64,000 nucleotides of DNA from Varroa destructor (GCF_002443255.2 NW_019211454.1:14606481-14670480); one strand, 5' to 3'; positions 48,593-60,985 are shown, counted from the first letter of the stretch. The notes: generated by a model not told the origin, from the letters alone. Program-made: numbers and translations.

Positions 48593-48871
48593 GGGGGCGG
48601 GGGGGGGAGGGTAAGCCGTCTTCCCTGTCAACAATATACTCCATGCGGCTGTTTGGGCTCGTAGAAGCTGCGGCTCCTGCTTGAGCTGCTGACATTGCTT
48701 TCTGCTGTTGTTATTGGGAATGGTGCAAAAGTTATTACTGCTCAAAGGCGGTGATACCACTTCTCTTTGGCGAGTTCCCTTGTTCCTTCTCCTAGCGCGT
48801 TAAGATACAAACGAAAAACCGCCAGACCACAGTTCTCCCATGTTTCTCAATGTGGGCGGGAGGGGGGTGGG
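48593..48871 (+). other. two G-quadruplex-capable runs
   Basis: 48593-48611 reads five Gs, C, nine Gs, A, three Gs. 48854-48871 reads GGGCGGGAGGGGGGTGGG. Both meet the four-run pattern for a canonical G-quadruplex on the plus strand, with one-base loops. They lie 240 bases apart in a block otherwise of modest GC. Their function is unknown. They may mark a promoter or be simple G-rich low-complexity sequence. Confidence 0.7.
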
Positions 48872-49772
48872 TGGAAGTAATTTGCAGTCGTTGTTTGGCT
48901 TTCGAAGGAAATGAATCTATTTGAACCATGTAAGAATTGCACCGGCGTCTTTTCGCTTATCCCTCTCGCTCCGTTGGTGCTAGTGATGCAAAAAGAAGTA
49001 ATGTAAACGTGCAATTACTCAACCTAGGATATGCGACGAATCCTAAATGCCGACCTAGGTGAGCGTGAAGCATTTTGCACGCCACGTAATACCGTGCTTA
49101 CGAGCAGCTAACAAATGTGAGGAGTCAGTCTCTTGAGAAAGCTATCGTAACTCAGTGTATGATATATCTGACCCTTGCGTCTATGTCGTTTTCTTTCTAT
49201 CACAGATTTTGCAAACCGACAGTAGATTTAAAGGGTCGGTAGCTAGTTGTCGTAATCATCTTTTCTTAGGGCATGTAGCAACAGCTCAGAAAACAAGGCC
49301 TGACCCCGTCCCGTCAGAGATGATCATTAACATTAGGAGCAATTCACGGAGTGAGAAGTAAGCGTAATAATTCTCGAGTTGATCGAATTACCGATGCAAG
49401 ACGTACTTCAATAGAAAGAACGGAGCAAGTTGCTGTTACCACCGTCGACGCCTTAACCTTAACGCCATCGATATTTGCTAAAGCCGAGTTCTCTTGTGAT
49501 TCACGGCGAGATGTTTCGAAGTTTGCCTTACACAATTCTCCACATAACGACACCAAGCAACGGAAGGGCCTTGCAAAGTCGGCCTTCTCTGTATGGACTT
49601 AGCAAGCATTGTACGCAATTGTATACATTACAAAAGATAGAACACTCTATGTGCATGCCCACGTACACGGGCAAGTTTTTGCTTGAGAAAGTTTAACTGC
49701 ACGCGCATGAGCGACTCTTAGATTGAGCGCCGACGGTGCTAATCCTACGATTTTGTGTTTTCATTCAATTGG

Positions 49773-50125
49773 CTAAGTACGAAAGAAGCCTCCGGCCTGA
49801 TGTCTGCTCGAGAAGGTGACGCGATCCTCGGGCTTTAAATAAAGTAAACTCCGAGCCTGAACTCGGTGCTGAACAGACTCACACTTTTCAGTTTGACTCA
49901 TTCGCACAAATTTAATTAGTATTGCCTCCAAAGCATAGATGTAACGAATATAATTATTGCTCATACAGAAGCTTTCTCCCTGCGTCAGACCTGGGCCTCC
50001 GGTAGAATGGGGTGCGTGATCAAATATACTGAGATAAGTTTGTCCTGCAAGTTGTACCTGCCAATCAGCCAAAAATTTAGCATCATTGTTGCAAAATGCA
50101 TGCTGGTTCAACTCTTCGTAGACGT
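49773..50125 (-). pseudogene. C-terminal exon of a type-B carboxylesterase, probably decayed
   Basis: The minus strand has an acceptor (tttttcaatttacag, on the plus strand 50126-50140) followed by 116 open codons to a TAG. The translation follows the C-terminal layout of carboxylesterases. It enters as (G)AC giving DVYEELNQHAFC, where the family has the D..F.CP segment. Then come ADWQVQLAGQTYLSIFDHAP, matching the VYLYxFDHxP strand, and GGPGLTQGESF, in the place of the family's GxxHGDEL. It ends with LLYLKPEDRV and a final R...FF where the family has R...C.FW. The catalytic histidine of the HG(D/E)E motif reads Gln, and the WxxFAxTGxPN segment is unrecognisable. It is therefore a pseudogene or a non-catalytic divergent member. 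Family assignment rests on pattern memory, not a search. Confidence 0.5.
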
Positions 50126-50937
50126 CTGTAAATTGAAAAAAGAGATGACATCTGATCTTGCTCTGGGTCCTATTCAAAAGCGTCGTGCAGAAATCAGTGG
50201 AGCGAGTAAAATGCGTTTCTATGGCTAGGTCTAAGTTAATCCTGGATTTCGCTCGCTGATGACTATGCATACGGGTTCGTTGCGTTAATAGATATAAAAA
50301 CGAGGGACGACCACAGTGTCACTCTTATTATTAATAATCATTATTTTATGAGAACCTTATTGGAGTTTAAGCAGGGATGGCTTCTTCAAGATTTGTTTTT
50401 AGCTGCGCCCTAGAGAGGCACTAGGGAGAATGCAACAGTTTGTACGAAAAGCAGCCTGTAAAATCCTAGAACTTTCTGGATCTCTCACCATGATTACGTA
50501 TTCTATATTTGTCGTGCTCAATACTTGCCATAGTCGACAGTGACAATGGCAAGTAAGGAGAACATCTAAATTTCTGATTGTCTGGTATGGGTTGTGACCT
50601 GTGCGGTCAACGATAGGATTACCAAGCGGCTAGCTATTAAAAGACATCTTTGAAAACATTAGAGCTTTAACTTTACCCTTTGAGAGCCGCTATTAGAAAC
50701 CTCGTTTATAGCCTTGCGCGACTTGGTTCGCAGTTTGCAGTTAAGGACGTGTGTTTAAATCACCTGGTGTGAAAATTTAAAGTACATAAAAAATACATAA
50801 AATAAAATTCTCCGTCGTTGGTAATATAGTATCGCATCGCAGCAGGTTACAATGCTCAAATGCTAATGAAATCAGCTATATAGTCCGTCTATTTTTAGGG
50901 CCAGTATTCTCAAAATGAACCTTCATTTGTTCATCCT

Positions 50938-50942
<5 letters not shown>

Positions 50943-50979
<37 letters not shown>
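50943..50979. repeat. (TA)n microsatellite
   Basis: About eighteen uninterrupted TA units. Confidence 0.95.
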
Positions 50980-50981
<2 letters not shown>

Positions 50982-52557
50982 ATGGAATAGGTTATGTAAA
51001 ATATCAGAGAACCAACAAAGGATAAACACGTATGGATTATAAGTCAAGCACTCCTTCAAGGCTATACATGACTTTACAGCTCTTTTATGGTGTTTTATTA
51101 TGTAGGCAGAGCTATCAACTCCGAGCCAATTCGTAACTAGAAATAGCTGGTGCTCGCCGTTCATGATGTGAGTGTTGCTTTGGATATTAGGTTCCTTGAC
51201 ACTACCTTTTTGCTGTGTTCAACAGATGATGGCTATACTGATAAAAATAATAAGAAAACTCTAAGAACTATTTCTAACGTCGGCTAATCCTTAGAAAACG
51301 ATTAGAAAAAAGTAACATTAAAAAAAAAAACGCTGTGACTAGTAACATATCATCGAAATGATGAACGTTATTTTTATTCTTTTTGTCGTTATAGAAATGG
51401 CAGTATTTTTAGATTTAAGAAAACGGGTGGTGGCATCCTTACTTTTCTGAGAATATGTATAAGCCAGGCCTCAAATAGCTAAGCCTCAAATACGAAAGAG
51501 AGCCTTTTAAGAGACTGACAATGTCAATCACCCTCTAATTTATATTATAACGAACAGAATAGAAATGCAGTAGAAGAAACATACATCCTCTTTTGAGTTG
51601 TTCGAGTGTTTTTCCATGGAAGAAGCCAGAAGTGACGCAGTACGTTTGTATTCCGAAAATTTCCGAATTTCTATGCCGAAACACGGACCTGATTCACCCA
51701 AAGATTTCTATCAATTTCCCGTGGAAATGTGCCTTAGTCTTGGCCTTCTCAGTTAAAATCCATGCCGAACAGACATTATTAACATTTAACGTGACTTAAC
51801 GTCAGAAAGATTATATATTTTAAAGTAAAACAAATTTAACTCAATGGAAAACCTTTGGGAAAAAATAAAATAGGAACAGTTAGCCATAAGTATATAGGTT
51901 AGACGAAGTTTAGACCAGTATGTTAAAAACTAAGACACGTACTAGATTTCCCCGTTATGAGGAAGCAAGGTATATATATGTATACATCAGACGAGATCAG
52001 CCTACGGCGCTAAGTTGGTCGGCAAGGCTTCCGGCTCGTAAATAGAAGTTGGGCATATCACCATATATGAATGCCTTTCAACTTAGCACTTGAAGCTCGA
52101 GTAGGCAAACGCTTTTCAACAGAACGTATTTAAAACGAAAATTATTCAAAAGGCCAGAAGAATACGAGAGAACCAATCGGAGAAGGTCCTTTTTCCGATG
52201 CCTGATTTTGCTGCCGATAATGTTACTCCAGTAAAACTCAGTTATGCCTGCCACGACATGGGCATGAAGGGCAAACTTGGGCAGCTCGATACAAATGCAT
52301 GTGCGAGTAACGACAAGAATATTATCGGTCGGTTAACGGTTTGTTGACGCTCGATTTTTTCGGCTCTAATTTATGAATGAGGGTACCCCTTGTTACTCAG
52401 CTGTTTTAGTGCGGTCTTATCGAAAAAGGTTTTTAGCCTTATCCCGCAACTATAAATAGACAGTCAAAATGAACCTTGTGTAATGAAACGTATAACAGTC
52501 CTAGTTCGCACATAATTAACTAATGCAAAATTGGGTCAAAACGTGACATATTGTAGG

Positions 52558-52574
52558 TTTTTTTTTTTTTTTTT
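52558..52574 (+). repeat. poly(T) run of 17
   Basis: Seventeen consecutive Ts. On the minus strand this is an A tail-like run, but no element is recognised next to it. Confidence 0.85.
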
Positions 52575-53104
52575 CGAAATTAATTTTACCAATCCATATT
52601 GAATACTAATATTTGTAAAATCTAAACTGTAATCTAAGAATAATTTTAGATTTTTAGTGGAACAGATTAGTGGAACGCTCACTTTCTACCATGAGCATAA
52701 GGGGTTACTCATTTCAAAGGGTTTTATGTGGACAATATATATTAACAATTATAAAGTGCTTAGAGTGAACGTTGTGCGAACATCTTCTGTTTCTCCTATT
52801 CACGCTAATATTAATTGAAAATACTGATAAAACTTTGTTTAGCTACTACGCTCGATGTACGCGATCAACTGTTCTTCATTTTTGCTTGTTCAGGCCAAAT
52901 CGTTTCTATAGCAAGAGCTATCCCCTTCCACAGCTGCGTTGTCTAAAATTACCGCCTCTATAACATCGCACGCCTTCACTACCGTACAATCGAAGCAAAC
53001 CATATCTGCTTGATTGTTAACTATTATAGATACAAGCCTACTAATACATTCAACTTCGGTTCGCGGAAGTTTTCATCGTAAATGTTGGCCGTTAACATCA
53101 GCGC

Positions 53105-53374
53105 ATGTTTTTGGCATGGATGGTCCTTTGTGGCGCTAGTGTTTGCACTGAACCTCCGGCGCAACCTGCAAAGATGTCATACTTAATTCCTACCATAACA
53201 TTCTTGCTTGTTGCAGCCAGTTTCCTAGCAATATATTTATCTCATTTCAAGCGTCACAGTGGATTCTTTATAGACTTTAGTCGAGAAAAGTACCAGTCGG
53301 ACGCCCCAGTGGTTTACGCGCCTCAGCATGCAATAGTAACGAAAACAAAAGAGTTGTCATACGATTTTCGCTAG
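53105..53374 (+). CDS. small putative membrane protein or exon
   Basis: The ORF has an ATG at 53105 with an in-frame TAA three codons upstream, and a second ATG at 53174 (context aagATGt). The full frame is 89 residues. It starts MFLAWMVLCGASVC, a short signal-like hydrophobic stretch. From the second Met it has a clear transmembrane-length segment (LIPTITFLLVAASFLAIYLS), a basic HFKRH stop-transfer motif, and a polar tail with FFIDFSREKYQSDAPVVY and KTKELSYDFR at the end. The layout suggests a one-pass membrane protein with a C-terminal cytoplasmic tail of about 40 residues. It lies on the strand opposite the esterase pieces and between them. The family is unknown. A gttgcag inside it could also act as an acceptor. 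Confidence 0.3.
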   Translation: MFLAWMVLCGASVCTEPPAQPAKMSYLIPTITFLLVAASFLAIYLSHFKRHSGFFIDFSREKYQSDAPVVYAPQHAIVTKTKELSYDFR

Positions 53375-53379
53375 GCATG

Positions 53380-55120
53380 TTTGTTTCCGGTCCGTCTCAG
53401 ATTGACGGCCCTTCAAAATGTGCAGGAGTGGACATCGTCCTTTGGTGTAGACAGTCGGTAACACGCACCTCAAGGGGATTTCCACTAGTACGAGGCAACG
53501 ACAAACAACACATCAATAACGTCCACAGGCACGAAAGCAAGTACTAGAGATACCTTGCGGAAACGCTTCTTCTTCGTACTGCTTCCCCCAGAACTTGCTA
53601 GGTTTGATTAGGTTACGTCTGGAAGTCCGAGGTTATTCTAGGAAAAACGAGTTTTAACGATAAGGTGCTGGTTACCAAAAATATGTATGCCCAAACCTAG
53701 CGGAAACTGTCAATGCAAATCTAAATTATAATAATTTTTAACAAAGAGAGCAACGCTTCCACAACCCCTCAATTTTATTAGTTTCAACAAATTGTTACGT
53801 TGTTATTAGAATGTTTTGCGCTAACTGGGTGTCACACTAGTTGCCTACAAAGGTAGTTATATCAAACAAACAACTATCTTTGAGAATATTTTCTGCGCGA
53901 GAATTATTTAAGTATCGATACATGTTAGATAAGAAAAACCTAACCTCTTTTCGTGCTAGATATTGATGCGTACCTCATGAAATGTAACTGGATAATTACT
54001 ACATCCGATGCAGACGTGTCCATTGTAAGTGAGATAGGGGAATTAAATCGGCGTAGGGTGCTTTTTTTAAGCCGTAGACAAGTGCTTATCTGGGAAGGAG
54101 TCTAGTAACCGCTGTCTGTGAACTGCGTGCTTCAAAGAGCCAGCCACATATATAACAGGCGGCTAAGTTGTACGGTTGAATTCTTCCAGTTAGGCACTAG
54201 TAGGATTCAACCGATTTTTCAGGCCAAATTTTTCGCTATAAAAGTAGTATTCTTGGTATGATCTAAACGTCTGTGTAACATATTGTTAGTAAAACTTCAT
54301 TTAAAATGTTAAGCCTTTAGCATTGTTCTTTGGGTAGGTTTATTTTAATTGTACAAAGCCCTTATATGGAGCGCGTTTAATGCAATAGTTCTCTGTCTGG
54401 AGGAAGTTTCATAATTGCTTGTAAGTTCTCGACATGATTTTCTAGCTGCTGAAAATAGCAGCGAAGGCCAAAACATCATACATTTACATATAACGTCGAC
54501 GAGATGGGGTAGGCAGTAACAAAGATTAGAGAGTAAGGAACCGAAAGGTCTTTGGTTCTGATTTGGTTGAACACATACGAATTAAAGCGGTCTTGTACTT
54601 TCAAATTTATTAATAAAGTAAGTTGAAGTTTTAAAGTATCGATAAAACCGATATCGAAGGCAGATGGCGCTGGCCGCGTTGTCGAATGGGTTCGTTTGGT
54701 TATAGCTGCGATGCTGTGATAAGAAACGTACGTAGATCAAAATTGGGAAGAAAGGTAGCTTGTGAATCGAGAACAACATGGTTACAAGTGACGAAAACAA
54801 ACAAGTGCCGTTCTCCCATGTTAATTTCTCTTGTAAATCTAGTATCTAAAGACATTTTGTAAGCTGAAAGTCTATCTCTTCTTCTATCTGTAAACTTATG
54901 TTCTTCATCAGTTCAACTCATTTTCTGTGTCTTCATTTTCTATATGTTCCTTTTCAGTATTGACGCTTTCGAGAACAGTTGAAGCTCTAAGCTGTCGTCG
55001 TTAGCGTCGATAAAAATGCATATTGTGTATACGAAAAGCACGTAGAATGTGCAGTACGTATGACGTGAATTTGAAGTAGCTTTCCTGTTTCTTTGAAGAA
55101 GGTTTAACTAAAAATTAAAA
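53380..55120. other. no supported gene
   Basis: Mostly AT-rich with stops in all frames. A minus-strand ORF at 54582-54800 is hydrophobic then basic but not recognisable as esterase. Confidence 0.5.
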
Positions 55121-55126
55121 TAATTA

Positions 55127-55560
55127 CTATGAGGTCATTTCAATTAGATGCGGCAAGTTCATGTGTCTCACAAGTTCATTCGAGTTAACTAATTTCATAA
55201 TACTATTTTCTCGTTTGTCAGGAATGATTCTTGGCCACGCCCACACTTTGGGATGTTTGGCGTCCATAATGGAGAGTCTGCGCATAATAAATAATACGTC
55301 TTGTTTACTTAGGAAAACGCCCATTGTGCTTTTAGCAACTTCAGTGTGAGGCCTATTGTTTGGGGCACATATTTAAAGAGCACACATTCTTCTAGCGGGC
55401 TATTTTCTGCTACTTGGGTTAAGCCTGATGAGGTCAAAACCATTAGCACATTAGAAGCAGCCCTCTCTTGTCTATAGACGAATATCTTACCGATTAAATG
55501 TATTAACTGGATCGCATATTTATAATGGCTCTTAATTATATAGCTACATTTTTGACACAC
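55127..55560 (-). pseudogene. possible middle part of the esterase, in two frames
   Basis: Two overlapping minus-strand frames lie head to tail. The upstream one (55560-55309) contains ENSPLEECVLFKYVPQ, which loosely recalls the cysteine-containing CLR helix region of carboxylesterases. The downstream one (55324-55127) reads VWAWPRIIPDKRENSIMKLV, then NSNELVRHMNLPHLIEMTS. In the family this segment runs F.PV.DG....P..L...GE......LLIGMTSDEG. The LIEMTS end, followed by TA|gtaatt as a possible donor, is the most suggestive part. The frame change between the halves implies decay. This piece is weaker than the other two and depends on its position between them. Confidence 0.25.
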
Positions 55561-56037
55561 TAAGTAAAAGCGTTTAATTATGTACGCATTATTAACGTCG
55601 TGAGGTAAGATGGCTGTTTTGGGGTGATAGTAACCTCTATGTGTGAAATACTCACGAGTAAGGTCGCGGTCCCTCTTTGTACAACTATTTTTGTGATAGA
55701 AACACTTGTGTTAGTTAGTTGTACAGTAAAGTCACGATAGCGATTTGTATAACTCATGGCTTTCTTCAACGTTAAAAAGCGTTTTCGATTAGGTTTCAAC
55801 CAAGAACATAGCGTTTGCCGTATTTTGTTTTGAACTGCTGTAGGTTCACTTCAGTGGTCTGATTAATGAAGCTGAATGATAGTCGGAATGCATATATATA
55901 TTCTTTAGGAACGTTAACTAAATATATCAGTATCTAAATCTACAATTTGTGCCTGCGCATTATTAACGTCGCATGGCTCATGAGCGTGCCGGTGATGATC
56001 TGTCGCCTGCATCGGAAACAGGTCCATCTAGATCCTT

Positions 56038-56353
56038 CTAGATTCCAAGGTTGGAATTAACCACGCTCTCTCTGAGACCTGCACGCAATCTAGATTTCTT
56101 TATCACACAGTTCATCTGACGCATGCAACTTTCGTATGACAAGGGTGAATCACTAGTTTGCACTGAAGTTACCAGACGTTCCGCTACCTGAGTCACTACC
56201 AGTACCCACTCTGGCCATGATACTTCCATGGAAAAAACTAACTCCGTCTGTCCGCGCCATACTGCAGGTTGTTCGAAGGCTCCTGGCCTTATGGCAAAAG
56301 TCGTTTCTTGCTTTTAGTGTTAATTTTATTCCCAACTCAGCCCGCGCAGGCAT
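56038..56353 (-). pseudogene. middle part of a type-B carboxylesterase, frameshifted
   Basis: One minus-strand frame (56353-56153) has LGIKLTLKARNDFCHKARSL and then DGVSFFHGSIMARVGT. This corresponds to the family order ITLFGxSAGAxS, then GLFHRAIMQSGT. A frame shifted by one base (56229-56038) continues with TQVAERLVTSVQTSDSPLSY and ESCMRQMNCVI. That is the segment of A..LA..LGC followed by CLRQ. The catalytic serine motif (GxSxG) is missing and about a dozen residues appear deleted at the frame change. Just upstream, about 56460-56354, the reading is broken by stops, though FHINM may correspond to the WVHENI segment. The correct order and strand relative to the C-terminal exon support one decayed gene. 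Confidence 0.45.
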
Positions 56354-56599
56354 ATTTATATGGAAACATCTCCTATCATTGAACAGCAGCTTCCTTTCTT
56401 CGGAGTCTATGCTGTTTCTGGGTTTCGGCTATCTGCCCATTCAGTAGTCACGATTCAGCTGCAATATTACAATACAACTCATTGGCGAACAGCGACGGTA
56501 GCAGCTTTACTACGGCAGTCGTTTATCATCCATCCATTAACCACAGCTAAGAAGCTTTCAGCTCTACGATCCTTTCTTTCCGTAGCACTACTTTCTATA

Positions 56600-58300
56600 G
56601 ACATCTCGTAGGGAATGCTTTTTTGCCCTCGACGAATTTACCAGCCATTTGCCCGTTGAGGAAACCTCCTGTCTAAACCGGAGAAGAAGTCAAGCTTCAT
56701 TTAAAGAACGCGCACTAGTTATTCGACAATGCGTAAAGCTAACGTACGTTTTTTACTGTGACCACGAGATCCACTTATTTTTTGCCGAAGGTTTGTTGGT
56801 AATGTCGAGGCAGTGAACTTGCCCGCGGAGTCTACGGTTGAGGGGATTGGGTGTACCTCAGTGAAGCACCAATGGGCTAAGAGAAGAGAGAATTCAAGAG
56901 AGTGCAAATGGATGTCTATTGAAAAGTGTGTTTCACTTCTACAAGTGTGGCCATGTTCAATGATGCATGCAAGTAGCGTTGTCAGATGAAACCGACGTCG
57001 TTGTTCTTTAATGGTAACTTCACTAATTATCCGTGTACCTACTGTGAATCAGTTTGTTCGATGACTTGTAAAGGCCGGTCTACTGTGGAGTCTGTGGTTG
57101 AGATATCATTCAAGCTATAATGTAATGGCTAACGGTCCTAGGGAGGAGTATACAATTGGTTCTTGAAGGTAAGTGTCTTGTGAAAGTAGGTGTTTTTCTG
57201 TAGGATTATTTGCTATGCATTTAGCCGAAACTACAAAAATTAAATGGCAGTGTTGTTGCTTGCAGCGTGCAGTTATCCATTTTTTTTTTTTAAATAATAA
57301 TTTTTGCTCGAGCACTTTAGTTATACCTAGGTGTCGATTTCTATCGGTAAGTAGAATTTGAATAAATATTAATGAAATCGTGATCAAATACAAATCCTTG
57401 CACAGTTTATTATAGCTTTAGAATACCTAGACGCTGGGTTCTATTACTTAACGACCAGGATCCTATATGAGAAAATATTGAAAATAACGCGCATTGTCCG
57501 TTTATCTATGTATTACAGCGGATTCAACTAAAAAAAAAGGCTTAAGCCTTTACCCATTTTCTTTGCTGCTTTTTACGAAGTAGCGTGTCATCTTGGAACG
57601 TCACGCCTATCAAAAAGCTAAATGACTTAAAAACGCGCGCTGTTGGAATCAGTCACTGTTTTTATTAGGTCTAACAAAAGCCTTGCCTTTAGCACTGTAT
57701 ACTTATATATCGGAATATAAACAACAGATGTAAGTAGGTACTATTGCCATAATAAGATCAGCCGGGCCGACATGTCATAGGGTGCTCGTTTACTGTAGAG
57801 CTATCATTAAATAATAGTAACCCTCTCGTTAAAGCAATCGACTGACTAAGATAGCTCATTTTGCCCAATGCTGCTACCTTTGTCTTTATCGATTACGAAA
57901 GTATTGGCTAGAATAATTATCGAACATAACTTATTAGAATAATCTAATTCCATAATATTTTCTATGAATACTTCAAGTCCAAACTGTTTGACGTACGTAA
58001 ATCAGCTACGCCTAAATGAAGTATTACGATTCTTTGCCCCTATCTGCGTTTTTTAATACGTACCATTGGCTATACCGATGTGGAATGAGACACACGTCGA
58101 CTTTGTTGAGAACAAATAACCACTTCATAGAGATCGCTCGTCCCGTTGCTCATATGATTATCTTAAGGACACTCGAAATAATTCTGTGACTTATCTCATC
58201 TTCTATACGGCATGGCGAATGCACGATAGAAATAGACGAAGCAATCTCCAAGTGTCACACACAGACATCGCACACCCACAGAACAACTAACAAGAGCTAA
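56600..58300. other. no supported gene
   Basis: The 5' half of the esterase (motifs such as EDCLYLN and the oxyanion HGG) should lie here on the minus strand, but I could not find it in any frame. It may be lost, too decayed, or further away. A strong donor-like sequence, gaaggtaagt, occurs on the plus strand at 57168 with no usable ORF before it. Confidence 0.45.
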
Positions 58301-58820
58301 CGTGCACTGAGGGCAGCTCTGCTGATTGACGAACGTACCGATGAGCGCTATGCTTGAGACGAATCCTGTAGTTGCGCTCGCCTACCAGTTCCTTTGTCAG
58401 TCCCTACACCTGTCATCTCTAACCCCAGTTCTCAGCTTCGTTTCTGGACTAGGAAAGACCGAGCTGGTCCTGCTAGCGAAGGAGAGGACGAGCCTTGCAA
58501 CACGACTGCGGCAGTGGCCGGTTCGAAGGCAAAGGGGAACGATGCCAATGCTTGATGATTCTCCACTGCTTTTGCTGTCGCAAAACGCGGTCGGCTCTCA
58601 GTTTTTTCGGTCAGCTCTTCGCGGTCCTTCCGTATATCCTAACTCCCGCCACCTCAGCTAATATTACTTCGGTTCCACTACTTGTGCCTCTCCTGCCTCT
58701 CCTGCATACGCCTGACTGATTGAAAGACTGGTTCTTCAGGCGACGGTGAACGTATCACATCTAGACATGCACACGCACGGAATAAAGGAACACAGCCGCC
58801 AGCGAAGCAAGTGAAGTAAA

Positions 58821-58848
58821 GTGTGTCTGTGTGTGTGTCTATATGTGT

Positions 58849-58920
<72 letters not shown>

Positions 58921-58956
58921 GCGTGTGTCTGTGTGTGTGTGTGCGTGTGTCTGTCT
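58821..58956. repeat. long (GT)n microsatellite
   Basis: About 136 bases of GT with a few interruptions (TATGTG, GCGTGT, GTCTGT), the longest microsatellite in the window. ORFs on both strands read alternating Cys/Val or His/Thr and are artefacts. Confidence 0.97.
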
Positions 58957-58959
58957 GAA

Positions 58960-60340
58960 GCGCAGGGTTGAGATGAATCTGCTACCGACAGCGTCGGTGA
59001 GGCTAGTCCTCTTTTAGAACTTGGAGAGGAGCTCAGCGTAAAAAGCAGAGAGAGAAAAAGGCAGAGAACGACGAACAAAGGCGCTCACGAAGGATCTGGT
59101 TGAGTCCGACTGAGGCTGGCGGTCGGTCCAACGTAGCTCCCAACGAGGACGAAAAGCGGCAGGGAGGAAAAGGGGAACAACGTACATCAGCAAGATAGAA
59201 GAAATGAGGAAAAGAAGAAGGTCAAAAGGAAGAAAAAGGACGAGGAGGTACAGGACCGGCAGCAGAAATTAAATTTAGGCCCAAGCTCCATTCTCGCAAG
59301 TCTTTGAGGGGTCGCTGAAGCAAGAGATACTAGCGCAGTGCTCATTGCCTCCGAAAGACTTGTGTCACTCAAATTCCGGTTGCTATCCTAAGACTCCTGC
59401 GTGTCTGATCGCCCTTTTCCCAAAAACCCACACTCATTTCCAAGGCTTGCTAGATCTTAAACATGTACGACGTCTTCTGCGGTCCTTGGCCTTGCAACCC
59501 AAACGGCAAAAAGGCCGAATCTACAAAGCTTCTTAGAAATGTAGTGAACAGAAGATTTGGTCTGGGACCGATGTGGCATATAGCGATGAAGAAAGACACC
59601 GAAGAATCAAGAAACTAGATGGTCCAGTTTGTTGTTACATTCGGGGTGATGAACTCATTAAGGAAAAGCGGAAGGAGCATAAACGTAGATAAATGATATA
59701 AATAGGAATGAGTTTTCGCAAATGACGGCCAGACGAAAAAGAGAGCGCAGCAAGGAAACGAAATTGGGAGTGGAAGCAAACGCTGAATGCTTTCCGGCGA
59801 TTATGAAGGACAGGTGACTTGATCGATAGCTTGAGGCAGAAACAAACCTGCATTCTGCCTTTTCTTTGGGATATGATCTAATAGGGATCTATGTACTATG
59901 GCAAAGAGATCGGAGGCTGTAGATGGCAAAACTATGTATAAGAAGAAATTAGTTTGAACTGTGCATATTGAAAACAAATGTTGATCTCTGAAGAACCGTA
60001 TGTGCTACGTATTTTTACGATAAGCTGTATTTTTTATATAAACTTCCTCTACATGTTAAATAAATTTCGATTCCTTAACAATAATTGTTACAGTAATGCT
60101 TGAGCTCAATGAATAATAGCATTGAAGAAAGTACCGCCCTCCGTGTCCTATAAAATATTGGAATATTTTATTGTTTACAGCAAGAACTAGTATTTGCAGT
60201 TGCAGTCTTCACGCATCTCTGATATGAGGCTCTGGCGCAGGGGGCCACACTACATATGTCGCCTCGGGAGTAGTCGTGGTTATGACTGCCAGATTGCCTC
60301 ATGCGAATGCAGTACGTAGACAACGCTAACTGAGTTATTG
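58960..60340. other. no supported gene
   Basis: Purine-rich at 59040-59260, then mixed. ORFs at 59187-59372 minus and 59345-59536 plus are unrecognised and short. Confidence 0.5.
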
Positions 60341-60350
60341 CCCAATACTT

Positions 60351-60437
60351 CATATGATAATATGTATAATCATATCATATATGTCATATGATAATGACCG
60401 TAGGGTTGGCCCACAACATCAGAAGTCATATCATATA
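60351..60437. repeat. cluster of short direct and inverted repeats
   Basis: The element catatgataat occurs at 60351 and 60385. The inverted form atcatatcatata lies between them, and tcatatcatata recurs at 60426. The cluster could fold into alternative hairpins. Confidence 0.7.
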
Positions 60438-60985
60438 CTAACTGATCCTATTTGAGAGACTGCTGAGAAATTGGCTGCCTAAACGATTTTGTAGACCTAT
60501 TGATGTAGCAGTAAATCAGGATTTATTACGGCCTAATACGAAGCATTTCAAAAAGAAGAGAGAAAAATTAGCGGAACGAAACGAGCTTTCCCTACAAAAG
60601 AGATAATCTGTGCATCGTTGTAAATACCCAAAAAATATCCAACTAAACTATTGTCAGCTTTCTCGAATACGCTATAACTGATTATTTTCCAAAACTCTGA
60701 AGACTGCGATTGTTTAAATCTCAGATAATCTTCACAGTGGTGCGCCTCTCACCTCAGTAATGCCATCGGTAGTGACAGTATATACATCATCCACTGCAGT
60801 CACAAAGTTAACGCCTGTAACCGCTCGTCAGACTATTGACAGCTTTATCGCACAAGGCCAGGACACTCTCTTGGCCCGAGCGGAATCGAGATGCACGCCT
60901 TTTGATTCAAGCCCTTTTATGCTCTCATTGCAACATTGTAGCTTTTTTCTCTGGCTTTAAACTTCGTAATCGTAAGGATTATACG

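Larger units (their letters stand above)
50280..53100. other. no supported gene; candidate intron of the esterase remnant
   Basis: AT-rich with a long TA microsatellite (50943-50979) and a 17-base T run (52558-52574). Minus-strand ORFs at 50979-51164 and elsewhere do not look like the missing esterase segment that should lie between the pieces at 55127 and 50125. Confidence 0.45.

Noticed and set aside
55578..55799. Minus-strand ORF rich in Thr/Ile/Lys upstream of the esterase middle piece
   Set aside because: Considered as esterase or transposase sequence, but no conserved segment could be aligned.
56719..56907. Minus-strand ORF as an esterase N-terminus
   Set aside because: A weak TVDSAGK resemblance to the family start only. 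None of the diagnostic N-terminal motifs follow.
58823..59078. ORFs of alternating Cys/Val and His/Thr
   Set aside because: Pure translation of the (GT)n microsatellite.
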